Assembly: GCA_003021325.1 (NCBI GenBank)
Contig: PXQM01000090.1
Span: 2,378-15,420 of the forward strand
DNA from: Halobacteriales archaeon QH_10_70_21
Lineage (GTDB): Archaea; Halobacteriota; Halobacteria; Halobacteriales; Haloarculaceae
Direction of reading: 5' to 3'
DNA: 13,043 bases
Shown one piece after another: positions 1 to 6,218 of this stretch (its first letter is position 1; each line of letters starts with the position of its first letter). Made by a program: the position numbers and the translations under genes. Below the pieces are notes generated by a model. That model was not told where the DNA came from and did not search any database. It saw nothing but the letters and a program-made list of their open reading frames with translations.

Positions 1-48
1 TACGCGGAGACGAACGAGCGGTTCGAGGAGGTGAGCGCCGATGTCTGA
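1..48 (+). CDS. C-terminal end of an unrecognised protein (partial)
   Basis: The first 15 codons read [15 protein letters not shown] and end at a TGA at 46-48. The gene starts outside the window, so its product cannot be identified. The assignment rests on its GC-rich codon use and on its overlap with the next reading frame, whose ATG lies at 41, inside its last codons. That 8-base overlap suggests translational coupling. Confidence 0.5.
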   Translation, partial: YAETNERFEEVSADV

Positions 49-172
49 CCCCGTCGAGACCGCACGCGAGCACGTCCGTTCGACGCGGCTCTCGGAGGTG
101 GTCTCGCCCGACGAGGTGCGCGGAACGCGGGAGCGCACCCGGGGGCTCCGGGACATCGCCAAGGACCTCTAG
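41..172 (+). CDS. small hypothetical protein, 43 residues
   Basis: This short frame starts at ATG 41 ([20 protein letters not shown]...) and ends at TAG 170-172 (...[10 protein letters not shown]). Its codons end almost always in G or C, like real haloarchaeal genes. It overlaps the end of the preceding gene by 8 bases, the typical layout of a coupled operon pair. The protein is charged and probably helical, with no membrane segment or cysteine. I do not recognise a family. It could be a genuine small partner of the upstream gene or the remnant of a longer one. Confidence 0.5.
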   Translation: MSDPVETAREHVRSTRLSEVVSPDEVRGTRERTRGLRDIAKDL

Positions 173-173
173 A

Positions 174-203
174 GTTACACGTCCGGAGCCGCAACTCCGG
201 ATG
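174..203 (+). promoter_or_regulatory. putative promoter and perfect 7-bp inverted repeat before the DUF309 start
   Basis: TCCGGAG at 182-188 and CTCCGGA at 195-201 form a perfect inverted repeat with a 6-base spacer, ending at the start codon region. A weak TATA-like stretch (GTTACAC, 174-180) lies about 27 bases before ATG 204, the usual spacing for a leaderless haloarchaeal transcript. The repeat could be an operator between the TATA box and the transcription start, or a hairpin over the initiation region. This is inference from position only. Confidence 0.3.
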
Positions 204-440
204 ATGGACGACCACACCCGCGACGCGACGGTCGGGCCGCCCCGCGGCGACCCGACCGGCCGGCGGGCGGACGGCCGCTGGGAGCACGCGACGCTGCGGA
301 AGGCGACCGAGCACGGGGTCAGGCTGTACAACGCCGGCGACTTCCACGAGTCACACGACTGCTTCGAAAACGTTTGGTCGAGTGTAAACGAATCGTACTG
401 TCAGGGAAGCGGATTCGAGCGGCCAGCAACTAACCTATGA
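204..440 (+). pseudogene. truncated N-terminal copy of a DUF309 protein
   Basis: Residues 1 to about 56 ([13 protein letters not shown] ... [30 protein letters not shown]) align almost residue for residue with the start of the complete DUF309 gene at 437-922. After that the sequence departs into an unrelated tail ([19 protein letters not shown]...) and stops at 438-440, so the second half of the domain is missing. ATG 204 is chosen over ATG 201 because it matches the start of the second copy. Up to about position 350 the codons are GC-rich and native-looking. From about 350 onward many end in A or T, so the tail is probably imported DNA. Its stop overlaps the next ATG as ATGA, so translation of the remnant may still feed the second copy. 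A stable short product cannot be excluded, but the family's helical bundle could not form. Confidence 0.75.
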
Positions 441-922
441 ACGACCATACACGGGACCCCACTGTCGGCCCACCGAACTCAGGGAACCCGACCGGGTGGA
501 ACCCGGAACCCGGGAGATGGGAACACGCTACCCTTCGGCGGGCGGTGATTCACGGCGTCCGGCTATACAATTCCGGCGCGTTCCATGAATCGCATGACTG
601 TTTTGAATCGGAGTGGTACAATTACGGGAGCGGAACCACCGAAGCAGCATTCGCTCATGGAATGGTGCAAGTCGCGGCGGGCGCGTACAAGCACTTCGAC
701 TTCGAGAACGACGACGGCATGCGGTCGCTGTTCCGGACCGCGCTGCGGTACTTCCAGGGGGTCCCGAACGACTTCTACGGCGTCGACCTGCTGGCCGTCC
801 GAACGACGCTCACGAACGCGTTGAACGACCCCACGGAACTCCACGGCTGGCAGATACGGCTCGACAACCGAGTGCCCGAGGCCCGGCCGGTCGACTACGA
901 GTTCGCTGCGGGACTGGACTGA
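437..922 (+). CDS. DUF309 family protein, complete, mosaic gene
   Basis: This 161-residue protein carries the DUF309 signature: a helix with [21 protein letters not shown] (about residues 42-62), then [18 protein letters not shown] (about 75-92) and a C-terminal stretch rich in aromatic residues ([18 protein letters not shown]). The family is widespread in archaea and bacteria and has no established biochemical role. The length is what I expect for haloarchaeal members. ATG 437 overlaps the stop of the truncated upstream copy (ATGA), and no clear TATA box lies 25-28 bases before it, so it may depend on read-through from the copy-1 promoter. By hand count about a third of the first 77 codons end in A or T, against roughly one in fourteen afterwards. 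The change is near position 670, which indicates a recombinant gene with a foreign 5' half and a native 3' half. Confidence 0.88.
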   Translation: MNDHTRDPTVGPPNSGNPTGWNPEPGRWEHATLRRAVIHGVRLYNSGAFHESHDCFESEWYNYGSGTTEAAFAHGMVQVAAGAYKHFDFENDDGMRSLFRTALRYFQGVPNDFYGVDLLAVRTTLTNALNDPTELHGWQIRLDNRVPEARPVDYEFAAGLD

Positions 923-928
923 CGGCGG

Positions 929-1612
929 TTACCGCGTCGACTGCTCGCCCTCGCCGGGGCTGTTCGCGGCCGAGACGACGGCGACGACGAGCACGAGGCC
1001 CAGGGCCACGGCGCCGGCGAGAACCAGCAGGTCAGCGGTCGTGAGCGGCCCGCTGCTGCCGCCGCCGCCACCGGCGTCGGGGTCGATGAGTTCGTCCTCG
1101 GTCTCGCCGACGGCGACGGCGCCCTTCATCCCGACCGCCTGGTGCGGCGAGCAGTAGTACCGGAACGTCGACTCCTCCTCGAAGGTGTACTCGAAGGTCG
1201 CCCCCTCCTCGCCCATCAGCTCCGACTCGAAGGCGGGGTCGGCGTCCTCGCTGTCCGGCTGGTGGACGACGTTGTGCTGCCCGCCTGCGCCGGTCCACTC
1301 GAAGGTGACGGTCGTGCCGGGGTCGACGAGGACCGCCGGCGGCTCGAACAGCAGACCGTTCTCGCCGGCGCCGACCTCGACGGTGACCGCGTCGCGGCCG
1401 GTGTAGTCGAGCGTGCCCTCGTAGTTGCTCACGTCCTCGAACCAGCCGCCGTAGGCCTGCGCCGCCGCGGTGCCGCCCGCGCCGGCGGCCCCGGTCGCGG
1501 CAGCCGCGCCGACGCCCGTCCGGAACAGGTCGCGGCGTCCCAGCGTCGTCCCGTCCGCCACGCCGTCGGCAGCGGTCGCCTCCCGACCCTCGCTCGGCGA
1601 TGACTCGCTCAT
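929..1612 (-). CDS. halocyanin-like blue copper protein, Tat-exported and membrane-anchored
   Basis: This 227-residue protein belongs to the halocyanin/plastocyanin (cupredoxin) family, small type I copper electron carriers on the outer face of the membrane. A twin-arginine signal (GRRDLFRTGVGAAAATG, about residues 25-41) ends near AAAQA (49-53). The cupredoxin domain spans about 57-168. The expected copper ligands are present: H113 in GGQHNVV, then C154, H157 and M162 in YYCSPHQAVGMKG. A Gly/Ser linker (181-188) leads to a C-terminal transmembrane helix (about 193-214), so the protein should be tethered rather than free. ATG 1612 is chosen because it puts the Tat motif near the N-terminus and lies about 27 bases from a TATAAA box; upstream in-frame codons lack coding character. 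It is divergent from a copper-type Lrp-TRASH regulator and close to copA, which suggests copper-linked expression. The partner redox proteins are unknown. Confidence 0.9.
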   Translation of the reverse strand: MSESSPSEGREATAADGVADGTTLGRRDLFRTGVGAAAATGAAGAGGTAAAQAYGGWFEDVSNYEGTLDYTGRDAVTVEVGAGENGLLFEPPAVLVDPGTTVTFEWTGAGGQHNVVHQPDSEDADPAFESELMGEEGATFEYTFEEESTFRYYCSPHQAVGMKGAVAVGETEDELIDPDAGGGGGSSGPLTTADLLVLAGAVALGLVLVVAVVSAANSPGEGEQSTR

Positions 1613-1636
1613 GTTCCATCGTCGGCTCCCAGGGGG

Positions 1637-1642
1637 TTTATA
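1637..1642 (-). promoter_or_regulatory. TATA box for the halocyanin gene
   Basis: The minus strand reads TATAAA here, the only AT-rich stretch in the 87-base divergent gap. It is centred about 27 bases before ATG 1612, which fits a leaderless haloarchaeal transcript. No equally clear box is seen for the regulator gene at 1700; GTTTGTCG near 1671-1678 is a weak candidate. Confidence 0.6.
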
Positions 1643-1699
1643 GGGATGGGATTGCGAGCCGCCGGAAGCCGTTTGTCGACGGGGCCGCAAGGGCCGGCG

Positions 1700-2290
1700 A
1701 TGCGCGACATCGACGACACCGACCGGGAGCTCATCAGGCTGCTACTGGCCGACGCCCGGCGCCCGTACAGCGAGCTGGCGGAGGAGGTCGGGCTCTCGCC
1801 GCCCGCGGTCAGCGACCGGGTCGACCGCCTGCGGGAACTCGGGGTCATCGAGCGGTTCACGTTGGACCTCGACCGCTCGCGTCTCCAGGCGGGGACGCGG
1901 CTGCTCGTGACCCTCGAGGTCGAGCCCGGCGGGACCGGAACGGTCCGGGAGGCACTCGCGGGCCTCGAGGGCGTCGAGCACGTCTTCGAGACCGCCGACG
2001 GCAGGCTTGTCGTCGTCGCGGCCGTTCCCGACGCGGCGGTCCGGACCCACCTCTCGGCCGTCTTCGAGACCGGCGCGGTCGAGCGGACCGACGTCACGCC
2101 GCTGGTCTCCGCGGACTGGCACCCGGGCCTCGGCGAGGCGACGCTCGGGCTCGAGTGTGCCGAGTGCGACAACACCGTCACGAGCGAGGGCGTCGCGGCG
2201 ACCGTCGGCGACGAGACATACGAGTTCTGCTGTGAGTCCTGCGAGGCCCGGTTCCGCGAGCGCTACGAGGAGATGACGCAGGGCGCCTGA
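1700..2290 (+). CDS. Lrp/AsnC-family regulator with C-terminal TRASH metal-binding domain
   Basis: This 196-residue protein starts with an AsnC-type helix-turn-helix (residues 3-55: DDTDRELIRLLLADARRPYSELAEEVGLSPPAVSDRVDRL...). An Lrp-like ligand/oligomerisation domain follows (about 62-140). It ends in a TRASH zinc-finger-like domain with C153-x2-C156 and C177 C178-x2-C181. TRASH domains are known metal-sensing modules, and a haloarchaeal Lrp-TRASH protein has been implicated in copper-responsive control of a copper P-type ATPase. ATG 1700 is chosen because the HTH begins directly after it; an earlier in-frame ATG at 1646 would add 18 uncharacteristic residues and overlap the promoter region. 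The gene is divergent from halocyanin and directly upstream of copA (165-base gap), so it most likely senses copper and acts on the GGATAC half-sites before copA. Whether it activates or represses cannot be read from sequence. Confidence 0.9.
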   Translation: MRDIDDTDRELIRLLLADARRPYSELAEEVGLSPPAVSDRVDRLRELGVIERFTLDLDRSRLQAGTRLLVTLEVEPGGTGTVREALAGLEGVEHVFETADGRLVVVAAVPDAAVRTHLSAVFETGAVERTDVTPLVSADWHPGLGEATLGLECAECDNTVTSEGVAATVGDETYEFCCESCEARFRERYEEMTQGA

Positions 2291-2307
2291 CGCCCGCGGC
2301 CGGGGGT

Positions 2308-2325
2308 CTCGGCCCACCAGCCGAG
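2308..2325 (+). terminator. possible hairpin after the Lrp-TRASH gene
   Basis: CTCGGC (2308-2313) and GCCGAG (2320-2325) form a 6-bp stem with a 6-base loop 17 bases after the stop codon. No T-run follows at once, though the region from 2338 onward is AT-richer. It may help end the regulator transcript, but archaeal termination relies mainly on T-tracts, so this call is weak. Confidence 0.2.
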
Positions 2326-2347
2326 CCGAACGCCCGATATTGGTTCA

Positions 2348-2401
2348 GGATACTAACTTCTCCCGAGGATACACGCCCGTATCCGAAGTGTATCCGGATA
2401 T
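2348..2401 (+). promoter_or_regulatory. array of GGATAC/GTATCC half-sites, probable operator of copA
   Basis: Half-sites lie at 2348-2353 (GGATAC), 2367-2372 (GGATAC), 2379-2384 (GTATCC), 2390-2395 (GTATCC) and 2396-2401 (GGATAT, one mismatch). The second and third form a perfect inverted repeat with a 6-base spacer. The fourth and fifth form the palindrome TATCCGGATA. Half-site starts from 2367 to 2390 step by 12 and 11 bases, about one helical turn. The array runs into the TATA box at 2399, so bound protein would meet TBP/TFB. The adjacent Lrp-TRASH regulator is the obvious candidate ligand. I see no other such array in the window. Confidence 0.65.
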
Positions 2402-2405
2402 AAAT
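2399..2405 (+). promoter_or_regulatory. copA: TATA box for copA
   Basis: TATAAAT at 2399-2405 is the strongest TATA element in the window. A start of transcription about 26 bases downstream would fall near 2428, leaving a short leader of roughly 28 bases before ATG 2456. The box overlaps the end of the half-site array. Confidence 0.7.
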
Positions 2406-2455
2406 TTGGTTTCGGAGTAGCAAACAGCATCAGTGCGGAGCCCCTACCTACATAC

Positions 2456-4970
2456 ATGACCAGACGGGAGCGACTGGAAGTCGGTGGCATGCACTGTTCC
2501 AGCTGTGCGGAGACCATCACCGACGCGGTCGAGACCGTCGACGGCGTCGACTCGGCCTCGGTCAACTACGCGACCGACGACGCCACCGTCGAGTACGACC
2601 CCGGGCGGGCGTCGCTGTCCGAGGTCTACGAGGCCATCGAGGCGGTCGGCTACGAGCCGCGCCGCGAACGCCGGACGGTCGAGATCGCCGGGATGCACTG
2701 CGCCAACTGCTCGGAGACCGTCGAGGAGGCGCTCCTCGATCTCCCCGGCGTCGTCGCCGCCGACGTCAACTACGCGACCGACGAGGCGACCATCGAGTAC
2801 AACCCGGAGGCCTTCTCGATGGAGGCAGCCTACGAGGCCATCGACTCGGTCGGCTACGAGGCGGTCCGCGAGGACGATACCGGCGGCGACGGCGAGTCGC
2901 CGGCCGACCGCGAGCTCCAGAAGCAGCGCCGACTCGTCGTCGGCGGCGCGGTCCTGACGGCGCCGTTCGTCTACCTCATGCTGACGATGGTCGCGCCGCT
3001 GTCCCGGCCCGAGACGCTGCTGGGCGTCCCGTTCGGCTGGGTCGAGCTGGCCATCGCGACGGTCCTGATGGCGACGCTCGGCCGGGAGTTCCTCGTCGGC
3101 GCCTACAAGGCGGCCAGGAACGGCTCCGCCAACATGGACACCCTGGTCGCCATCGGCACGACGGTCGGCTACGCGTTCAGCCTCGCGGTCCTCGTGGCTG
3201 GCATCCCGGGCGGCCTGTACTTCGAGGCCGTCGCGTTCATACTGTGGTTCATCACGCTCGGGAACTACCTCGAGGCGCGCTCGAAGGCGCGGGCCTCGGA
3301 CGCGCTCCGGGAACTGCTGAAGATGGAGGCCGACGAGGCGACCGTCGTCCGGGACGGCCGGGAGATCACTGTGCCCGTCTCCGATGTCGAGGTGGGCGAC
3401 CGGCTGAAGGTACGGCCGGGCGAGCGGATTCCGACCGACGGCATCGTCCGCGAGGGCGAGTCCGCGGTCGACGAGTCGATGCTGACCGGCGAGTCCGTCC
3501 CGGTCGAGAAGGGGCCGGGCGACGAGGTCGTCGGCTCCACGGTCAACGAGAACGGCGTCCTCGTCGTCGAGGCGACGAAGGTCGGTGAGGACACCGCCAT
3601 CCAGCAGATCGTCCGCCGCGTGAAGGAGGCCCAGTCCCGACAGCCTGACGTCCAGCGGCTCGTCGACGTCGTCTCCGGCTACTTCGTCACGGCCGTCATC
3701 GCCAACGCCGTCATCTGGGCCGCGCTGTGGCTGCTGTTCCCCGACCAGCTGTACGCCCTCGCGACGGCGCTGCCCCTGTGGGAGCCGGTCGGGGGCGGCC
3801 CGGTCGTCGGCGGCGTCCCCGTCGTCGAGTTCTCGGTCATCGTTTTCGCATCGGCCGTCCTCGTCGCCTGTCCCTGCGCGCTCGGGCTGGCGACGCCCGC
3901 GGCGACGATGGTCGGCTCGACCATCGCCGCGAAGAACGGCGTCCTGTTCAAGGGCGGCGACGTCCTCGAGAGCGTCCGCGACGTCGAGGCCGTCGTCTTC
4001 GACAAGACCGGGACCCTCACGGAGGGAGAGATGGAGCTGACCGACGTCGAGGTCGTCGGCTCCCGCCCGGACGGCGGCGTCGCGGCCGAACGAGCCGTCG
4101 ACGAGTCGTTCGTCCTCGCGGTCGCGGCCGCCGCCGAATCCGGGTCCGAGCACCCGCTCGGCGAGGCCATCGTCGACGGCGCCCGCGAGCGGGACATCGA
4201 CCCCGGCGAGACCGAGAGATTCGAGAACGTCCCCGGCAAGGGCGTCGAGGCGACGACGGAGCACGGCGAGGTGCTGGTCGGCAACCGCGCGCTCTTGGAG
4301 CGTAACGGCGTCGACCACGCTCCGGCCGGGGCGGCGATGGAACGGCTCGAGAGCGAGGGCAAGACCGCGATGCTCGTCGCACTGGACGGCGAGGTGGTCG
4401 GCGTGGTCGCGACCCGAACTCCACGAGCGGGGCTACGCCGTCCACATGCTGACCGGCGACAACGAGCGGACCGCCCACGCCGTCGCCGAGGCGGTCGGAA
4501 TCCCCGGGGCGAACGTCCGGGCCGGCGTCCTCCCCGAGGAGAAGGCCGACGTCATCGACGGGGTCCAGGCCGACGGAACGCGGGCGATGATGGTCGGTGA
4601 CGGCGTCAACGACGCGCCGGCGCTGACGGCCGCCCACGTCGGCGTCGCCATCGGCTCCGGGACCGACGTCGCCATCGAGTCCGCCGACGTGACGCTGATG
4701 CGGTCGGACCCCGTCGACGTCCTCAGGGCCGTCCGGGTCTCGGAGGCGACCATCTCGAAGGTCTGGCAGAACCTCTTCTGGGCGTTCGCGTACAACGCCG
4801 CGCTCATCCCGGTCGCCTCGCTGGGGCTGCTCAACCCGGCGCTGGCCGGCGCGGCGATGTCGGCCTCTAGCGTCTCCGTCATGTCAAACAGCCTGCTGTT
4901 CGCCCGGTACGAGCCAACGGCCGACTACGTCCCGCTCCCGCTGAAGCCGCTTGCCGCGCTCCGCGGGTAG
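2456..4970 (+). pseudogene. copA: copper-exporting P1B-type ATPase, internal deletion with frameshift
   Basis: The reading frame from ATG 2456 encodes two heavy-metal-binding domains (GMHCSSC, residues 11-17; GMHCANC, 79-85), a membrane region, the actuator motif TGES (344-347), the metal-transport motif CPC (472-474), the phosphorylation motif DKTGT (516-520) and the nucleotide-domain HP (566-567). The frame is lost between 4409 and 4416. The following frame resumes with [16 protein letters not shown] (from 4416), GDGVNDAP (from 4596), the YN and MSASS membrane motifs typical of CopA, and stop 4968-4970. In relatives such as Archaeoglobus CopA about 14 residues, including a conserved D-x-x-K segment of the P domain, lie between the two parts. 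Here only 4 bases remain, so about 38 bases are missing. Restoring them would give about 850 residues. As written, the product ends prematurely and lacks the ATP-hydrolysis hinge, so it should not pump copper. A sequencing or assembly error is possible. Confidence 0.9.
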
Positions 4971-5000
4971 TCGGTCGCCCCCGGCCGCGGTCCCCCGCCG

Positions 5001-5006
5001 CTTTTG
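5001..5006 (+). promoter_or_regulatory. arfC: TATA-like box for arfC
   Basis: CTTTTG is the only T-rich stretch in the 59-base gap after copA. It is centred about 26 bases before ATG 5030, as expected for a leaderless transcript. arfC therefore probably has its own promoter and is not only read through from copA. Confidence 0.4.
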
Positions 5007-5029
5007 CCGCCGCGGACCGGACTGCGGGT

Positions 5030-5695
5030 ATGCACGTCGTCGTCAACGCCGCCGTCAGCGCCGACGGGAAGCTCTCCTCGCGCCGCCGCGAGCAGATAGC
5101 CATCAGCGGCGAGGCCGACTTCGCGCGCGTCGACCGCCTCCGCGCCGAGGCGGACGCGGTCGCCGTCGGCGTCGGGACGGCACTCGCCGACGACCCCTCG
5201 CTCGTCCGCCACGACGAGGCCCACCGTGCCGACGGTCGGGGCGCCGACGCCGACCCGCCGGCGCGCGTCGTCGTCGACTCCCGCTGTCGGACGCCGGTCG
5301 ACGCCGCCGTCCTCCAGGGCGGTCCGGAGACGTACGTCCTCACGAGCGAGGCCGCGCCCGACGAGCGCCGGGAGGCGCTCGAGGCCGCCGGAGCGACGCT
5401 GCTCGCTGCGGGTGCCGAGCGGGTGGACCTCCCGGCCGCCCTCGACGCGCTGGAGCGCGAGGGCGTCGACCGCCTCATGGTCGAGGGTGGCGGGGAGCTG
5501 ATATTCTCGCTGTTCGAGGCCGGGCTGGTCGACGAGCTCTCGGTCTACGTCGGGAACGTCGTCATCGGGGGCCGGGAGGCGCCGACGCTGGCCGACGGCG
5601 AGGGGTTCGTCGCCGGCTTCCCGGAACTCGACCTGCAGGGCGTCGCGCGGGTCGACGACGGCGTCCTGCTGGAGTGGACCGTCGCCGGCCGGTAG
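5030..5695 (+). CDS. arfC: 2,5-diamino-6-(ribosylamino)-4(3H)-pyrimidinone 5'-phosphate reductase
   Basis: This 221-residue protein is an archaeal RibD-C/Rib7-type reductase. The family reduces the ribose side chain of the pyrimidine intermediate to the ribityl form with NAD(P)H, a step leading to riboflavin and the F420 chromophore. The N-terminus MHVVVNAAVSADGKLSS is the typical substrate-binding strand. AVAVGVGTALADDPSLV (about residues 44-60) is the family's nucleotide-binding loop, and VEGGGELIFSLFEAGLVDEL (about 151-170) is the glycine-rich dinucleotide motif. The length matches stand-alone archaeal reductases (about 220), with no fused deaminase. Its position after copA looks incidental. 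The gene ends convergent to the small gene at 5735-6019. Alternative: a generic RibD C-terminal-domain reductase, less likely given the start motif. Confidence 0.88.
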   Translation: MHVVVNAAVSADGKLSSRRREQIAISGEADFARVDRLRAEADAVAVGVGTALADDPSLVRHDEAHRADGRGADADPPARVVVDSRCRTPVDAAVLQGGPETYVLTSEAAPDERREALEAAGATLLAAGAERVDLPAALDALEREGVDRLMVEGGGELIFSLFEAGLVDELSVYVGNVVIGGREAPTLADGEGFVAGFPELDLQGVARVDDGVLLEWTVAGR

Positions 5696-5734
5696 CCGTC
5701 GCGGCCGGCGGCGACGAACCGCAGAACGGCTGCC

Positions 5735-6019
5735 TCAGTGGTCGTGACCGGTCAGTTCGCCGTAGGTCGCGCCGAAGCGGTCCTCGAACAGCTCCATCGT
5801 TGCCTCCTCTATCTCGCGGTACTGGTCGGTGTCGCCGCCCTCGGCGTGGTGGACCGTCGCGTGGATGCGCTGGGCACAGGAGAAAAGCGCCAGGTCGCCG
5901 ACGATTTCGGCGTCGGACTCGTCGGCCTCCCGCATCAGGTCCAGCATCTCCACGGGCAGCGTGACCTCGTCGGCGTCCTCCTCGCCTTCGACGTGCAGCG
6001 TGACAGTGTCGTCGGCCAT
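5735..6019 (-). CDS. conserved haloarchaeal protein, 94 residues, function unknown
   Basis: The chosen start, ATG 6019, gives MADDTVTLHVEGEEDADEVTLPVEMLDLMREADES... . An upstream in-frame ATG at 6043 would add eight residues, but a TATA-like CCTTTTG (6041-6047, minus strand) sits about 25 bases before 6019 and supports the shorter form as leaderless. The protein is very acidic and soluble, with a beta-rich start (about 5-26), then helices and one cysteine in LALFSCAQRIHATVHHAEGG. The two neighbouring histidines (TVHHA) and the cysteine could bind metal, but no known motif is complete. I recognise it only as a small conserved haloarchaeal type. It is convergent with arfC and co-directional with trxB, which lies upstream of it on this strand (199-base gap). 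Confidence 0.8.
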   Translation of the reverse strand: MADDTVTLHVEGEEDADEVTLPVEMLDLMREADESDAEIVGDLALFSCAQRIHATVHHAEGGDTDQYREIEEATMELFEDRFGATYGELTGHDH

Positions 6020-6218
6020 ACCCGGGTTTCCCTGCGCCGACAAAAGGTACTTCCGGTCGCGAGCGAGCCGGGTGCAGAACCGCCGGAGAGCATCCCTCGG
6101 CCGTAGCGGGGCACCGTTCGGATTGCGACCATGCTCGGCGGTGCCGTCTTCCGGCTGCGGTTCCCTCGACGACAGCGCTCGTCTCCGCAGGTCCGGCGGT
6201 AGACCCCGAGGGCCCGTC

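Noticed and set aside
366..436. Insertion sequence or small mobile element between the two DUF309 copies
   Set aside because: I see no terminal inverted repeats, target duplication or transposase remnant. The codon-use change extends into the second copy, which fits recombination better.
2444..4318. Long open frame on the minus strand opposite copA (over 600 codons)
   Set aside because: It is the antisense mirror of a GC-rich coding gene, Asp/Arg/Leu-rich without any recognisable domain, while the plus strand carries every CopA motif.
4405..4446. Programmed ribosomal frameshift in copA
   Set aside because: A frameshift alone would not restore the roughly 14 missing residues including the D-x-x-K element, and no slippery sequence with a downstream structure stands out.
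6020..6218. A small plus-strand frame (ATG 6131, 23 codons) in the gap between two minus-strand genes
   Set aside because: It is very short and Arg-rich, with no promoter-like element or family resemblance. I see nothing else certain in this gap.
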